From contig JAFGUF010000001.1 in NCBI GenBank assembly GCA_016938675.1, positions 62,001 through 126,000 on the forward strand: DNA of 64,000 nucleotides, given 5' to 3'. Shown piece by piece: positions 33,211-41,922 of the stretch; within the stretch, counting starts at the first letter, position 1; each line of letters begins with the position of its first letter. Origin of the DNA: Clostridia bacterium (GTDB lineage: Bacteria; Bacillota; Clostridia; Christensenellales; UMGS416). The position numbers and the translations under genes are program-made. Under the pieces are notes generated by a model. It had not been told where the DNA came from. It did no database searches and saw nothing but the letters and a program-made list of their open reading frames with translations.

Positions 33211-34527
33211 CTAAATGATTTTATATATCAGTTTTTTTGACTTTTTATTCTTTGATTTCTCTATGTGGATGCTGTTTTTAATCAGTGACATTGCATCCTC
33301 TAGATTTCTGTTATCATTATAATGAATAGCACAAAGGGTGTCGCCGGCATTAATATGTTCGCCCAGCTCACATTCCATCACATAGCCCACTGCATGGTCT
33401 ATTATGTCGGTGAGTTCCTCCCTGCCTGCGCCGAGCAGTGCGGCAGCTCTTCCCAATGATTTTGTATCCATTGAATTAATGTATCCGGATTTATCAGACT
33501 TCAATTCGATAATATTTTTAGCGGTAGGCAGCAGGGAAGGGTTGTCGATTACATCAGGATTGCCGCCCTGCGCTATAACCATTTCCTTGAGTTTTGCTAT
33601 TCCGCTGCCGTCGTCTATTGCCTTTTGCAGCATTGCTTTTGCAGTCTTTTCATCTGCTATTTTAGCAAGTTTAAGCATTAATGAGCCTAACTCAAGAGCA
33701 ACAGCCTTCAGCCTTTCGGAATCTTTGGAGCCGTTAAGCACATCAATTGCTTCCTTCACTTCCAGTGCGTTGCCAATAGCCTTGCCAAGAGGCTGGTTCA
33801 TGTCGCTAATTATTGCACGGGTTTCTATTCCGGCTGCTTTTCCTAGGTTGACCATGGCGTGAGCAAGCCTCTCAGCTTCGCTGATTTCGCCAAGGAATGA
33901 GCCGTTTCCGGTCTTTACATCAAGCACAAGCGCATCGCAGCCTGCTGCAATTTTTTTGGACATAATAGAGGATGCAATAAGCGGTATGGAATTGACTGTT
34001 CCGGTAACGTCACGCAAGCTATAGAGCTTTTTATCAGCAGGGGCTAGGTTGCCGCTTTGCCCGATAACAGAAATCTTTGTTTTGTTAACTATTTTTTTGA
34101 AATTGTCTATTGTCTGAATTACATTGAAGCCTTCAATGGACTCAAGCTTATCCAGAGTGCCTCCTGTGTGTCCTAAGCCTCTGCCGGACATTTTCGATAC
34201 CGGTGCGCCGCAGGCAGCGACAAGCGGAGCCAGGATCAGCGTTGTTGTGTCTGCAACTCCTCCGGTCGAGTGCTTATCAACCTTGATGCCTTCTATTTCA
34301 GATAAATCCACGCGCTCGCCGGATTGTACCATCGCGTTTGTTAGGTAGGCCGTTTCCTCGCTTGTCATTGATTGAAAATAAATTGCCATCAGCAAGGCAG
34401 AAGTCTGGTATTCTGGTATTTTCTTTTCTTCGTCTTCGGTTACTATTCCTTTAATAAAATATTCAATCTCATCTTTTGATAGTGCAAAGCCGTTTTTTTT
34501 CTTTTCGATTATATCAATTATATGCAT
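33211..34527 (-). CDS. pdp: Pyrimidine-nucleoside phosphorylase
   Basis: Phosphorolysis of uridine, thymidine or deoxyuridine to base plus (deoxy)ribose-1-phosphate. The nucleoside phosphorylase signature KMSGRGLGHTGGTLDKLESI is at about residues 107-126. The phosphate-binding KHSTGGVADTTTLILAPLVAACG is near 81. An N-terminal helical domain and a C-terminal pyrimidine phosphorylase domain complete the 438 residues. The GGAGGC site lies before the ATG, and a TATAAT box lies about 50 bp upstream. Salvage role is clear; base preference cannot be read from sequence. Confidence 0.94.
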   Translation of the reverse strand: MHIIDIIEKKKNGFALSKDEIEYFIKGIVTEDEEKKIPEYQTSALLMAIYFQSMTSEETAYLTNAMVQSGERVDLSEIEGIKVDKHSTGGVADTTTLILAPLVAACGAPVSKMSGRGLGHTGGTLDKLESIEGFNVIQTIDNFKKIVNKTKISVIGQSGNLAPADKKLYSLRDVTGTVNSIPLIASSIMSKKIAAGCDALVLDVKTGNGSFLGEISEAERLAHAMVNLGKAAGIETRAIISDMNQPLGKAIGNALEVKEAIDVLNGSKDSERLKAVALELGSLMLKLAKIADEKTAKAMLQKAIDDGSGIAKLKEMVIAQGGNPDVIDNPSLLPTAKNIIELKSDKSGYINSMDTKSLGRAAALLGAGREELTDIIDHAVGYVMECELGEHINAGDTLCAIHYNDNRNLEDAMSLIKNSIHIEKSKNKKSKKLIYKII

Positions 34528-34627
34528 AAATTTTGCCTCCGATCAATGAGCTTATCAGCTTCTTTTATGTAATAATTATACCACAAAAGATAGTGAGATA
34601 AGCGCTCACCTAATAAAATAAACATAA

Positions 34628-34657
34628 TAAAAAACAAGACAATCCTATTATCTTGTT
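34628..34657 (-). terminator. Terminator after rpmF (minus strand)
   Basis: Arms AACAAGA and TCTTGTT with inner A-T pairs; read on the minus strand it ends in a run of T. Confidence 0.7.
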
Positions 34658-34688
34658 AATTACATGCAAATATAAACTTAAATAAAGG

Positions 34689-34871
34689 TTATGCTTCGTC
34701 TACTGAGATTACAGCACGACCATTATAATATCCACAACTCTTACATACTCTGTGTGGAAGTTTCTTTGCGTGGCATTGAGGGCATTCTGATATTGCAGGA
34801 GCAGAAAGCTTCCAATGAGAGCGTCTCATGCCTTTTTTAGATTTGGATTTTTTACTCTTTTGTACAGCCAT
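34689..34871 (-). CDS. rpmF: 50S ribosomal protein L32
   Basis: 60-residue basic protein. It begins [22 protein letters not shown], the L32 N terminus. The zinc-ribbon cysteines are intact ([22 protein letters not shown]), so this is the zinc-binding form. It follows the yceD gene by three bases, the usual bacterial order. Confidence 0.97.
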   Translation of the reverse strand: MAVQKSKKSKSKKGMRRSHWKLSAPAISECPQCHAKKLPHRVCKSCGYYNGRAVISVDEA

Positions 34872-34874
34872 TAT

Positions 34875-35426
34875 TTAAGCCTCCTCATCGTCATCGCTGA
34901 ACATTCCTTTTAGCACAGCGAAGGGATTTTCTTTATTATTTACAGCAGCCTCGTTTTCTAAACTGCTTTGTTCGACTTTTTTTTGGCAACTGCATGTTTC
35001 ATTGTTTAGGTTGCAGCCGCATTCCGGGCACAGGCCTTTGCAGGCATCACTGCATGTATGCTTTAGGGGGAGATGAAGGCAGATGTTGTCTTCTATCATT
35101 CCTGTTATGTCAATTGTATTGCCGGTTATTGAATATGCATCCACGCTTTCGTTGCTTTCAGCGGGAATATATTCTTCGTCAAAATCGCAATTGACCGCTT
35201 CATGCACATTTTCGTAGCAGAGGGCGCATTTTGTTTTGTATTCCGCCTTAAGGTTTCCTTTTACAAAGAATGAACTGCCGGTATACATGACAGAGCCTTC
35301 AACTTTTACAGGACTTTGAATTTGAATCAAATCCCCATAAAGATCAATGTCTGCAATATTGCCCTCAACAGAAAAAGCAAATGATTGTCCCGGGTGCTTT
35401 AGAGCACTTGATAAATCTATAATCAT
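34875..35426 (-). CDS. yceD: YceD/DUF177-family protein
   Basis: 183 residues from the chosen ATG, which follows AAAGG; a longer reading of 207 residues would start inside the promoter. The DUF177 core has YKTKCALCYENVHEAVNCDFDEEYIP and the conserved CPECGCNLNNETC cysteine motif. Co-transcribed with rpmF. In bacteria YceD is linked to 23S rRNA processing and accumulation; plant relatives are required for 23S rRNA. Confidence 0.92.
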   Translation of the reverse strand: MIIDLSSALKHPGQSFAFSVEGNIADIDLYGDLIQIQSPVKVEGSVMYTGSSFFVKGNLKAEYKTKCALCYENVHEAVNCDFDEEYIPAESNESVDAYSITGNTIDITGMIEDNICLHLPLKHTCSDACKGLCPECGCNLNNETCSCQKKVEQSSLENEAAVNNKENPFAVLKGMFSDDDEEA

Positions 35427-35469
35427 ACTATTGCCTTTCTGCATATAAGTACATAGACAAGCAGAATAT

Positions 35470-35498
35470 ATTATACATTTACCTATACTTGTTGTCAA
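35470..35498 (-). promoter_or_regulatory. Promoter for yceD-rpmF
   Basis: Minus strand: TTGACA (35498-35493), 17-bp spacer, TATAAT (35475-35470): a full-consensus promoter. Confidence 0.9.
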
Positions 35499-35528
35499 TC
35501 AAAATCGTAAACTATTGTAAATATGCCA

Positions 35529-35557
35529 TTGTATTTTATTCAATATACAACTATAAT
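35529..35557 (+). promoter_or_regulatory. Promoter for pth (start site next to the ATG)
   Basis: TTGTAT (35529-35534), 17-bp spacer, TATAAT (35552-35557). Transcription would start near 35563-35565, at the pth ATG. Confidence 0.7.
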
Positions 35558-35564
35558 ACTACAT

Positions 35565-36143
35565 ATGAAGAAAGCAAATAAATTCTTAATTGTCGGGCTG
35601 GGCAACCCCGGAGCGAAATACGAGCACACTCGCCACAACGCAGGCTTTGACGCAATTGATAAATTCAAATATAAACTAAATATTTCTAATGAAAAAAGCA
35701 GGCTGTCTTCACTGATCAGCTTTGCAGAGTCATGCGGCAGCAAGGTGATTGTAATTAAGCCGCAGACTTTTATGAACAATTCGGGGCTTGCCGTTATGAA
35801 GGCGATGTTTTTCTACGGCATAAAAAAAGAAAATATAATTGTTGTTTATGACGATATGGATATTGAGCCCGGGAAGATAAGAATCAGAAAGGCAGGCAGC
35901 GGAGGCTCGCATAACGGAATGAAATCCATTATATCGCATCTGCGAACCTATGATTTCCCTAGGGTAAGGATCGGCATAGGCAAACCAAAAGCCCAAGACA
36001 AGGGCGCTATTGACTTTGTACTGGGAAGGCCGGTAGGAGAGGGCAAAACAGCATTTGAAACCGGCGTTAATAATGCTGCCGCCGCATTGGAATATATTTT
36101 AGATTACGGCATAGAAAAAGCTATGCAGGAGTACAATAAATAA
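35565..36143 (+). CDS. pth: Peptidyl-tRNA hydrolase
   Basis: Releases tRNA from peptidyl-tRNA dropped by ribosomes. It has the core KFLIVGLGNPGAKYEHTRHNAGF (catalytic His in TRHNAGF), PQTFMNNSG, VYDDMDIEPGKIRIRKAGSGGSHNGMKSI and RVRIGIGKP. 192 residues from the ATG at 35565; an upstream in-frame ATG at 35523 would place the promoter inside the gene and adds residues not found in the family. No Shine-Dalgarno is present before 35565 and the -10 box ends eight bases upstream, so the message may be leaderless. Followed by mfd. Confidence 0.94.
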   Translation: MKKANKFLIVGLGNPGAKYEHTRHNAGFDAIDKFKYKLNISNEKSRLSSLISFAESCGSKVIVIKPQTFMNNSGLAVMKAMFFYGIKKENIIVVYDDMDIEPGKIRIRKAGSGGSHNGMKSIISHLRTYDFPRVRIGIGKPKAQDKGAIDFVLGRPVGEGKTAFETGVNNAAAALEYILDYGIEKAMQEYNK

Positions 36144-36145
36144 CT

Positions 36146-39100
36146 GTGGAAAAAGTAGTATTTACATCGCTATATAATTCAGGGCCCTGGCAGGTTCTTC
36201 AAAAAGCAATCAACGATAACGAACTGCCCAGCGGCCTGTTTTCTGTTATCGAAAATCAGAAATCATATATTTTTGCGGGGCTTAAGAAAAAAAGAAAAGA
36301 GCCTCTCTTAATAATAGTGACTGACTATATTAAAGCAAGGGAACTGGCAAACGATATCAGCGGGCTTGAGGACTCTATTGAATGTCTCGTTTTCCCGCCC
36401 CGAGCTATAAGGCTTGGCAATGTTCGCGCTATAAGCAGAGAAGATGAGTTCGAAAGAATAATCATACTTAATAAACTCGCTGCAGGGTTTAACGGCGTAG
36501 TAATAGCTACAATAGAATCCGTGATGACCAAAATTGTGCCTAAGGATGTTTTTAAAGAATGCAGCATTACTATTAAAAAGGGCAGTAAGGTTGACCTAAA
36601 GAAACTGCAAGGCCAATTGGCATCCATCGGATACTCAAGGGAGGAGAGGGCAGAAGGCCCTGCACAGTTTGCACAACGCGGAGATATTCTGGATGTTTTT
36701 AATATATCTGATGAATTTGCTATACGTATTGAGCTCTTTGACGATGAAATTGAATCAATAAGATACTATGACCCTGCAACGCAGAGGTCAGTTGAAAAAG
36801 TAGATGAAGTTAATATATTGCCTGCGGTGGAGACGCCACTAACTGATGCGGCATATGAAAGAGGCTATAGAGCATTAACAGAGACTGCTAAAATCGAAGC
36901 AGAAGCTAAGAAAAATTCTGCAAACACTGCATCAAAAACAGGCAGTTCTAAATATAAAAGTGTCAGCGAATTTTTATCAGAGAAAGCCGAATCATTGCTT
37001 CAAAACTCCACTTTCGAAGGAATAGACAACTATATTTCGTTTTTTTATCCCATTACATCGGGAATACAGGATTATATGGATTCGCCTTTAGTAATTCTTG
37101 ATGAGCCGAGCAGGCTAAGAGAGAGAAACATGGCATTGCTTGATGAGTTCGCCGTAATGTATGAAGAGGCTGCATCTTCAAATACTGCAGTTAAAAAGCA
37201 AGGTGAACTAATGCTTGGAATTGACGAGATATTCTTTGCAGCGATGAAGGACAAGATGCTGACAGTGCAGAATATAGTTACAGATGAGTCCATTCACATA
37301 AAGAAAATAATTCGCTTTGACGGCAGCGAGGCTCCTGTTTATCGCGGCAAATTCAATATGTTGAAAACTGACCTTGCAAGATGGAGCAAAATGCACTATA
37401 ACGTCGTTTTCCTGACTGGGTCTGAAAGCAGGGCAAAGCGACTGGAGGAGACACTATCCGACTTTGAAGTATATGTGCCGGTTATAATAAATGACAGGCT
37501 GCTCGAAGAAAAAGAAAGAGCGATAGTACCGTCGTTTTTAAACAGGGGTTTTATTTGCGACAAATGCTCTTTGGTATTGTTAAGCGAGTATGAGCTTTTT
37601 GGAGCATCTAGGACAAAACCAAAAGCTAAAGCTAAAAAGAAAAAACAGCTTGAAGTATTCAATGACCTTGAAATCGGCGACTACGCGGTTCACGAGACTC
37701 ACGGCATTGGAATATACAAAGGCGTAGTTTCATTGCTGGCTGATAACTTCGTGCGAGACTACATAAAAATTATCTACAGCGATGATAACATATTATATGT
37801 GCCCGTCGAGCAGATGGACAGGGTTGAAAAATACATCGGCAAGGACGGAGCAAAGCCGAAGATAAATAAGCTCGGCACAAAGCAATGGCAGAACACAAAA
37901 GCACGCGCCAAAGCGGCCGTTGATGAGATGGCGCAGGAGCTTATGGAGCTGTATGCGTCAAGGTCAGTTAAGCGCGGCTTTGAATTCGCGATTGATGACA
38001 ACTGGCAAAAGCAGTTTGAGGATTCTTTTATTTATGAGGAGACGCCTGACCAGCTGACATGCATAAATGATATAAAAGAAGACATGGAAAGCAGCAAAAT
38101 AATGGACAGGCTCCTCTGCGGTGACGTGGGATACGGGAAAACAGAGGTTGCACTTCGTGCAGTTTTCAAAGCGGCCATGAACAAAAAGCAGTCCGCCATT
38201 TTGTGCCCGACAACCATTCTGACACATCAGCACTATGAAACAATGAAAAGGCGATTTGCCGATTTTCCAATAGAGTTTGCCGAGCTCTCACGTTTTCTTT
38301 CTGACGCTGAGGCCGCAAAGGTGCTGCGAGGAGCAGCAAGCGGCAAGATAGATGTGGTTGTAGGCACACACAGGCTTCTAAGCAATGACGTGAAGTTTAA
38401 AGATTTAGGATTGCTTGTAGTGGATGAAGAGCAGCGCTTCGGAGTGACGCATAAAGAAAAGATAAAGCAGCTTAAGGACAAAGTTGACGTGCTTACATTG
38501 ACGGCTACGCCCATTCCGCGGACACTCCACATGTCTTTATCAGGAATAAGGGATATATCAATATTGGACACGCCTCCGCAGGAGCGGCATCCGGTTCAGA
38601 CCTTTGTTGTTGAATATAAAGAAAGCATGGTAAGAAACGCTATAATTAAAGAGATTGAGCGCGGAGGCAAAGTATACTTTCTCTACAACAGGGTAGAGAG
38701 CATCAGCATGATAGCAAAAAGGCTTTCTGACCTTGTGCCTGAGGCGAAGATAGCAGTAGCTCACGGGCAGATGAATGAGCATAAGCTGGAAGACACTATG
38801 CTGGGCTTCATGGAGGATGAATATAATGTGCTGGTATGCACAACGATAATTGAAAGCGGGCTGGATATATCCAGCGCTAACACGCTGATAGTATATGATG
38901 CCGACAAGTTTGGGCTTTCACAGCTGTATCAGTTGCGCGGCAGGGTAGGACGGTCCAACAGGCTGGCATATGCCTACTTTACATGGCGGGAAGGAAAGGT
39001 TCTTTCCGAAATCGCTGAAAAGCGCCTGGCTGCAATCGCGCAGTTTACGGAATTCGGCAGCGGGCTTAAGATTGCCATGCGTGACCTTGAAATAAGAGGC

Positions 39101-39679
39101 GCGGGGGATATCCTCGGCGCAAGGCAGCACGGGCACATGGCGACAGTAGGATACGGAATGTACTGCAGGATGATTGAGGAGGCCTTAAGCGGCGTAAAAG
39201 GAGAAGAGGAACAAAGCGAGAAACAGGAAGTCACTCTTTCATTCAAAGTATCTGCTCATATTTCAGAGGAATATATTCATGATCAGCAAGACAGGCTTGA
39301 TATATATAAAAAGATATCCTTTATCCAAAGCGTAGAAGACAGAAAAGACATTATTGACGAGTTGATTGACCGGTTCGGACAACCACCGGAAGAGATTCTA
39401 AACCTCATGGATATTGCCTATATAAAGCATTTGGCGCAAAAAGCCGAAATTTCGCTCATTCGCCAGACGAAAAACAGCATTAATTTAAAGTTTACTGATG
39501 AAGTTAATATTGATGGCGTAAAGCTATTTAATCTGGCAAATGAATATTATGGAAAACTTAAAATTAGTGAAAAAGACGGCATTGTGCTTAAATATATAAC
39601 GGAAGATTATGTGCCGGAAAAAATTTATGAATTACTTCGAAAAGTAGCTGATTGCAAAATAGAAAGTTATTTGGTATAA
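36146..39679 (+). CDS. mfd: Transcription-repair coupling factor Mfd
   Basis: Removes stalled RNA polymerase and recruits UvrA. 1177 residues. The N-terminal UvrB-like region contains GYSREERAEGPAQFAQRGDILDVF. The RNA polymerase-interaction domain begins around LEIGDYAVHETHGIGIYKGV (about residue 509). The helicase domains have Walker A GDVGYGKTEVALRA (about 658), DEEQRFGV (about 758) and the RecG-like TRG segment ending RGAGDILGARQHGHM. The start is a GTG three bases after pth. The pth-mfd-PPIase order is conserved in Gram-positives. Confidence 0.97.
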   Translation: MEKVVFTSLYNSGPWQVLQKAINDNELPSGLFSVIENQKSYIFAGLKKKRKEPLLIIVTDYIKARELANDISGLEDSIECLVFPPRAIRLGNVRAISREDEFERIIILNKLAAGFNGVVIATIESVMTKIVPKDVFKECSITIKKGSKVDLKKLQGQLASIGYSREERAEGPAQFAQRGDILDVFNISDEFAIRIELFDDEIESIRYYDPATQRSVEKVDEVNILPAVETPLTDAAYERGYRALTETAKIEAEAKKNSANTASKTGSSKYKSVSEFLSEKAESLLQNSTFEGIDNYISFFYPITSGIQDYMDSPLVILDEPSRLRERNMALLDEFAVMYEEAASSNTAVKKQGELMLGIDEIFFAAMKDKMLTVQNIVTDESIHIKKIIRFDGSEAPVYRGKFNMLKTDLARWSKMHYNVVFLTGSESRAKRLEETLSDFEVYVPVIINDRLLEEKERAIVPSFLNRGFICDKCSLVLLSEYELFGASRTKPKAKAKKKKQLEVFNDLEIGDYAVHETHGIGIYKGVVSLLADNFVRDYIKIIYSDDNILYVPVEQMDRVEKYIGKDGAKPKINKLGTKQWQNTKARAKAAVDEMAQELMELYASRSVKRGFEFAIDDNWQKQFEDSFIYEETPDQLTCINDIKEDMESSKIMDRLLCGDVGYGKTEVALRAVFKAAMNKKQSAILCPTTILTHQHYETMKRRFADFPIEFAELSRFLSDAEAAKVLRGAASGKIDVVVGTHRLLSNDVKFKDLGLLVVDEEQRFGVTHKEKIKQLKDKVDVLTLTATPIPRTLHMSLSGIRDISILDTPPQERHPVQTFVVEYKESMVRNAIIKEIERGGKVYFLYNRVESISMIAKRLSDLVPEAKIAVAHGQMNEHKLEDTMLGFMEDEYNVLVCTTIIESGLDISSANTLIVYDADKFGLSQLYQLRGRVGRSNRLAYAYFTWREGKVLSEIAEKRLAAIAQFTEFGSGLKIAMRDLEIRGAGDILGARQHGHMATVGYGMYCRMIEEALSGVKGEEEQSEKQEVTLSFKVSAHISEEYIHDQQDRLDIYKKISFIQSVEDRKDIIDELIDRFGQPPEEILNLMDIAYIKHLAQKAEISLIRQTKNSINLKFTDEVNIDGVKLFNLANEYYGKLKISEKDGIVLKYITEDYVPEKIYELLRKVADCKIESYLV

Positions 39680-39721
39680 TACTGATTGTTTTTAACTTGT
39701 TTGAAAGGAAATTGTTAGTTA

Positions 39722-40957
39722 ATGAGACTTATAAAAGTAATGGCTGTCCTGTTGGTACTATCGCTTGTTTTCGCAGGCTGCTCCATGATAGAGGTAAATG
39801 AAGAAAAAGACAGACAAACAGTTGTAGCGAAAGTAGGCAGCCAGACTGTCCTTAAAGGTGACGTGGTAGACGCTATAGAAAACCAGCTGCAAATATACAT
39901 GATGTATGGATATTACCCTGAGGACTTTGCAACAAATCCAGAATACTCTGAATACTATACTGAATTTGTAACAGGTATTGTGGATGCGATGGTAGGCAAT
40001 GAAGTAGAGAAGACCATTGCAAGAGAAAAGGGATGCTATGATTTTTCTGCTGAAGACAGAGCCGCAATTGATGATGATATCAGCTCTACGCTGAATATAT
40101 ATGCTGAGATGTATGCAACTGACCTTGCAGAACTTCCTGAGAATGCGCTTCTTTCTGAAGAGGAGCTAAATGCACTCGCATTCGAGAATTTAGACGCGTA
40201 TCTCTTAGAAAAAGATTTTGGAATCACAAAAGAGGATGTAATTAAAAACGCAGAGGATACAAAGGCTCTTGAAATACTATATAATATTACTTCAAGTGGA
40301 ATTGAAGTGACAGAAGACGAAGTAAAGGCTGCCTATGATGCGGATGTAGCAGCTGCAAAGCTGGGATATGAAGATGGCTCAGCAGATTTCGAATCAGATG
40401 TTTCAAATGGAACAACAATTTATTATGTTCCAGAGAACGTTAGGCAAGCACAGCATATCTTAATAAAGATATCTGATGAAGACTTGCAGGAAATAGCGAA
40501 TCTTAAAAGTTCAGAGGACACAGTCGCGGCTGACCTTAAATATAAGGAAGCTCTTAAAGGTATAGAGGACGCAGCAAACACTGCATACGACAGAGCAGCT
40601 TCGGGCGATGACTTCGCATTGCTGATTGATGAACTTGGCGAAGACCCAGGTATGGATTCAAACGAATACTATACAGTAATGAATCCTTCAACAAAATTTG
40701 TTGAGGAGTTTGTAGATGGGCTGTTTGCTCTTGAAAATGTCGGTGACATATCAGAGCCGGTTGCTACAAGCTACGGGTACCATATAATTAAATATTACGG
40801 CGACATGGAAAGCGGACCAGTCGCGTACGACGATTTAAGAGATGAAATATACGATTCCATGCTTAGCGAAAGGAAAGACGCATACTACAATGAGCAGTTT
40901 GCCCTATGGAAAGAAGGAATTGATATCAAAACCTATTATGATCGTGTGCTGAAATAA
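39722..40957 (+). CDS. PrsA/SurA-like peptidyl-prolyl isomerase lipoprotein
   Basis: Extracytoplasmic foldase of 411 residues. Lipobox LVFAGC gives lipid-Cys at about residue 20. A SurA N-like helical region (about 30-230) includes an acidic stretch. A parvulin (PPIC) domain begins NVRQAQHILIKISDED and ends VATSYGYHIIKYYG. It matches the PPIase gene usually found after mfd in Clostridia. It is probably anchored to the outer face of the membrane and ends in a terminator. Confidence 0.92.
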   Translation: MRLIKVMAVLLVLSLVFAGCSMIEVNEEKDRQTVVAKVGSQTVLKGDVVDAIENQLQIYMMYGYYPEDFATNPEYSEYYTEFVTGIVDAMVGNEVEKTIAREKGCYDFSAEDRAAIDDDISSTLNIYAEMYATDLAELPENALLSEEELNALAFENLDAYLLEKDFGITKEDVIKNAEDTKALEILYNITSSGIEVTEDEVKAAYDADVAAAKLGYEDGSADFESDVSNGTTIYYVPENVRQAQHILIKISDEDLQEIANLKSSEDTVAADLKYKEALKGIEDAANTAYDRAASGDDFALLIDELGEDPGMDSNEYYTVMNPSTKFVEEFVDGLFALENVGDISEPVATSYGYHIIKYYGDMESGPVAYDDLRDEIYDSMLSERKDAYYNEQFALWKEGIDIKTYYDRVLK

Positions 40958-40983
40958 AAATGCAATATTAAAAACTAAACTGA

Positions 40984-41009
40984 CCCCGCTAGCAATTAGC
41001 GGGGTTTTG
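40984..41009 (+). terminator. Terminator after the PPIase gene
   Basis: CCCCGCTA pairs with TAGCGGGG around a short AT loop, then TTTT. Confidence 0.9.
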
Positions 41010-41037
41010 TGACTAAAGGCAAATACAAGGAGACCAT

Positions 41038-41922
41038 ATGAATAGAAAATCAACTATGCTCAGAGGAACGCTAGGCAAAGGAATGGTAAGATTCTTTGCC
41101 ATTGATTCAACTGACATGGTTATAGAAATGAAAAATACACACAAAACTTCATACACTGCAACTGTTGCTTTGGGGAGAATGATTACCGCAGGCGCACTGA
41201 TGAGCGGCATACTGAAAAATGACCAGGACGCTGTAACCATCAGCATAAACGGCGGAGGCCCGGCAGGAACGATGGTATGTACGGCATTTAAAAAGGGCCT
41301 TGTAAAAGGCTATATGAACAATGGCCGCAGTGAAATACCGCCCAAAGATGATGGCAGCTTTGATGTAGGGGGATTTGTCGGCACGAACGGCAGAATTTCT
41401 ATAATGCGCAGCATGGGCTACGGGCAGCCATACACCGGGCAGTGTGAGCTGCAGACTGGAGAGATAGCAAGCGATCTGGCATATTATTTTTTGAAGTCTG
41501 AGCAGATTTCATCGCTCGTAGCGCTGGGCGTATCACTGGATAAGGACGGAAACGTCAGCAAAGCGGGTGGAATAATACTTCAGGTCATGCCGGGGTGCAG
41601 CGACGATATTATTGAAAACCTTGAGATCAGGTCAATGATGATGAGCGACATCAGCAGGCAGCTTGAAGCTATGGATTTGAAAGATTTTATATTTGCGCTC
41701 TTTTATGATCTGGATATAAACTTAACTGAAACCACGCATCCTTATTACGGCTGCGACTGTTCGGAAGAAAAGATTGAAAAGGTGCTTTTGAGCATGGGCG
41801 AAATGGAATTGCAGAACCTTGCAGACACGCAGGAGAATACTGAGATTACGTGCCATTTCTGCGGAAAAGAATATAGCTTTTCCAGTGATGAAATAAAGAA
41901 ATTGATAAAAACAGGTAAGTGA
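41038..41922 (+). CDS. hslO: Hsp33 redox-regulated holdase
   Basis: Chaperone activated by oxidative unfolding. 294 residues. The N-terminal domain has LGRMITAGALMSGILKNDQDAVTISINGGGPAGTMV. The C-terminal zinc switch has all four cysteines: CDC (about 239-241) and CHFC (about 271-274). The redox switch therefore appears intact. A GGAGACC site precedes the ATG. It overlaps the start of the TPR gene, so the four following genes may be in the same operon. Confidence 0.95.
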   Translation: MNRKSTMLRGTLGKGMVRFFAIDSTDMVIEMKNTHKTSYTATVALGRMITAGALMSGILKNDQDAVTISINGGGPAGTMVCTAFKKGLVKGYMNNGRSEIPPKDDGSFDVGGFVGTNGRISIMRSMGYGQPYTGQCELQTGEIASDLAYYFLKSEQISSLVALGVSLDKDGNVSKAGGIILQVMPGCSDDIIENLEIRSMMMSDISRQLEAMDLKDFIFALFYDLDINLTETTHPYYGCDCSEEKIEKVLLSMGEMELQNLADTQENTEITCHFCGKEYSFSSDEIKKLIKTGK

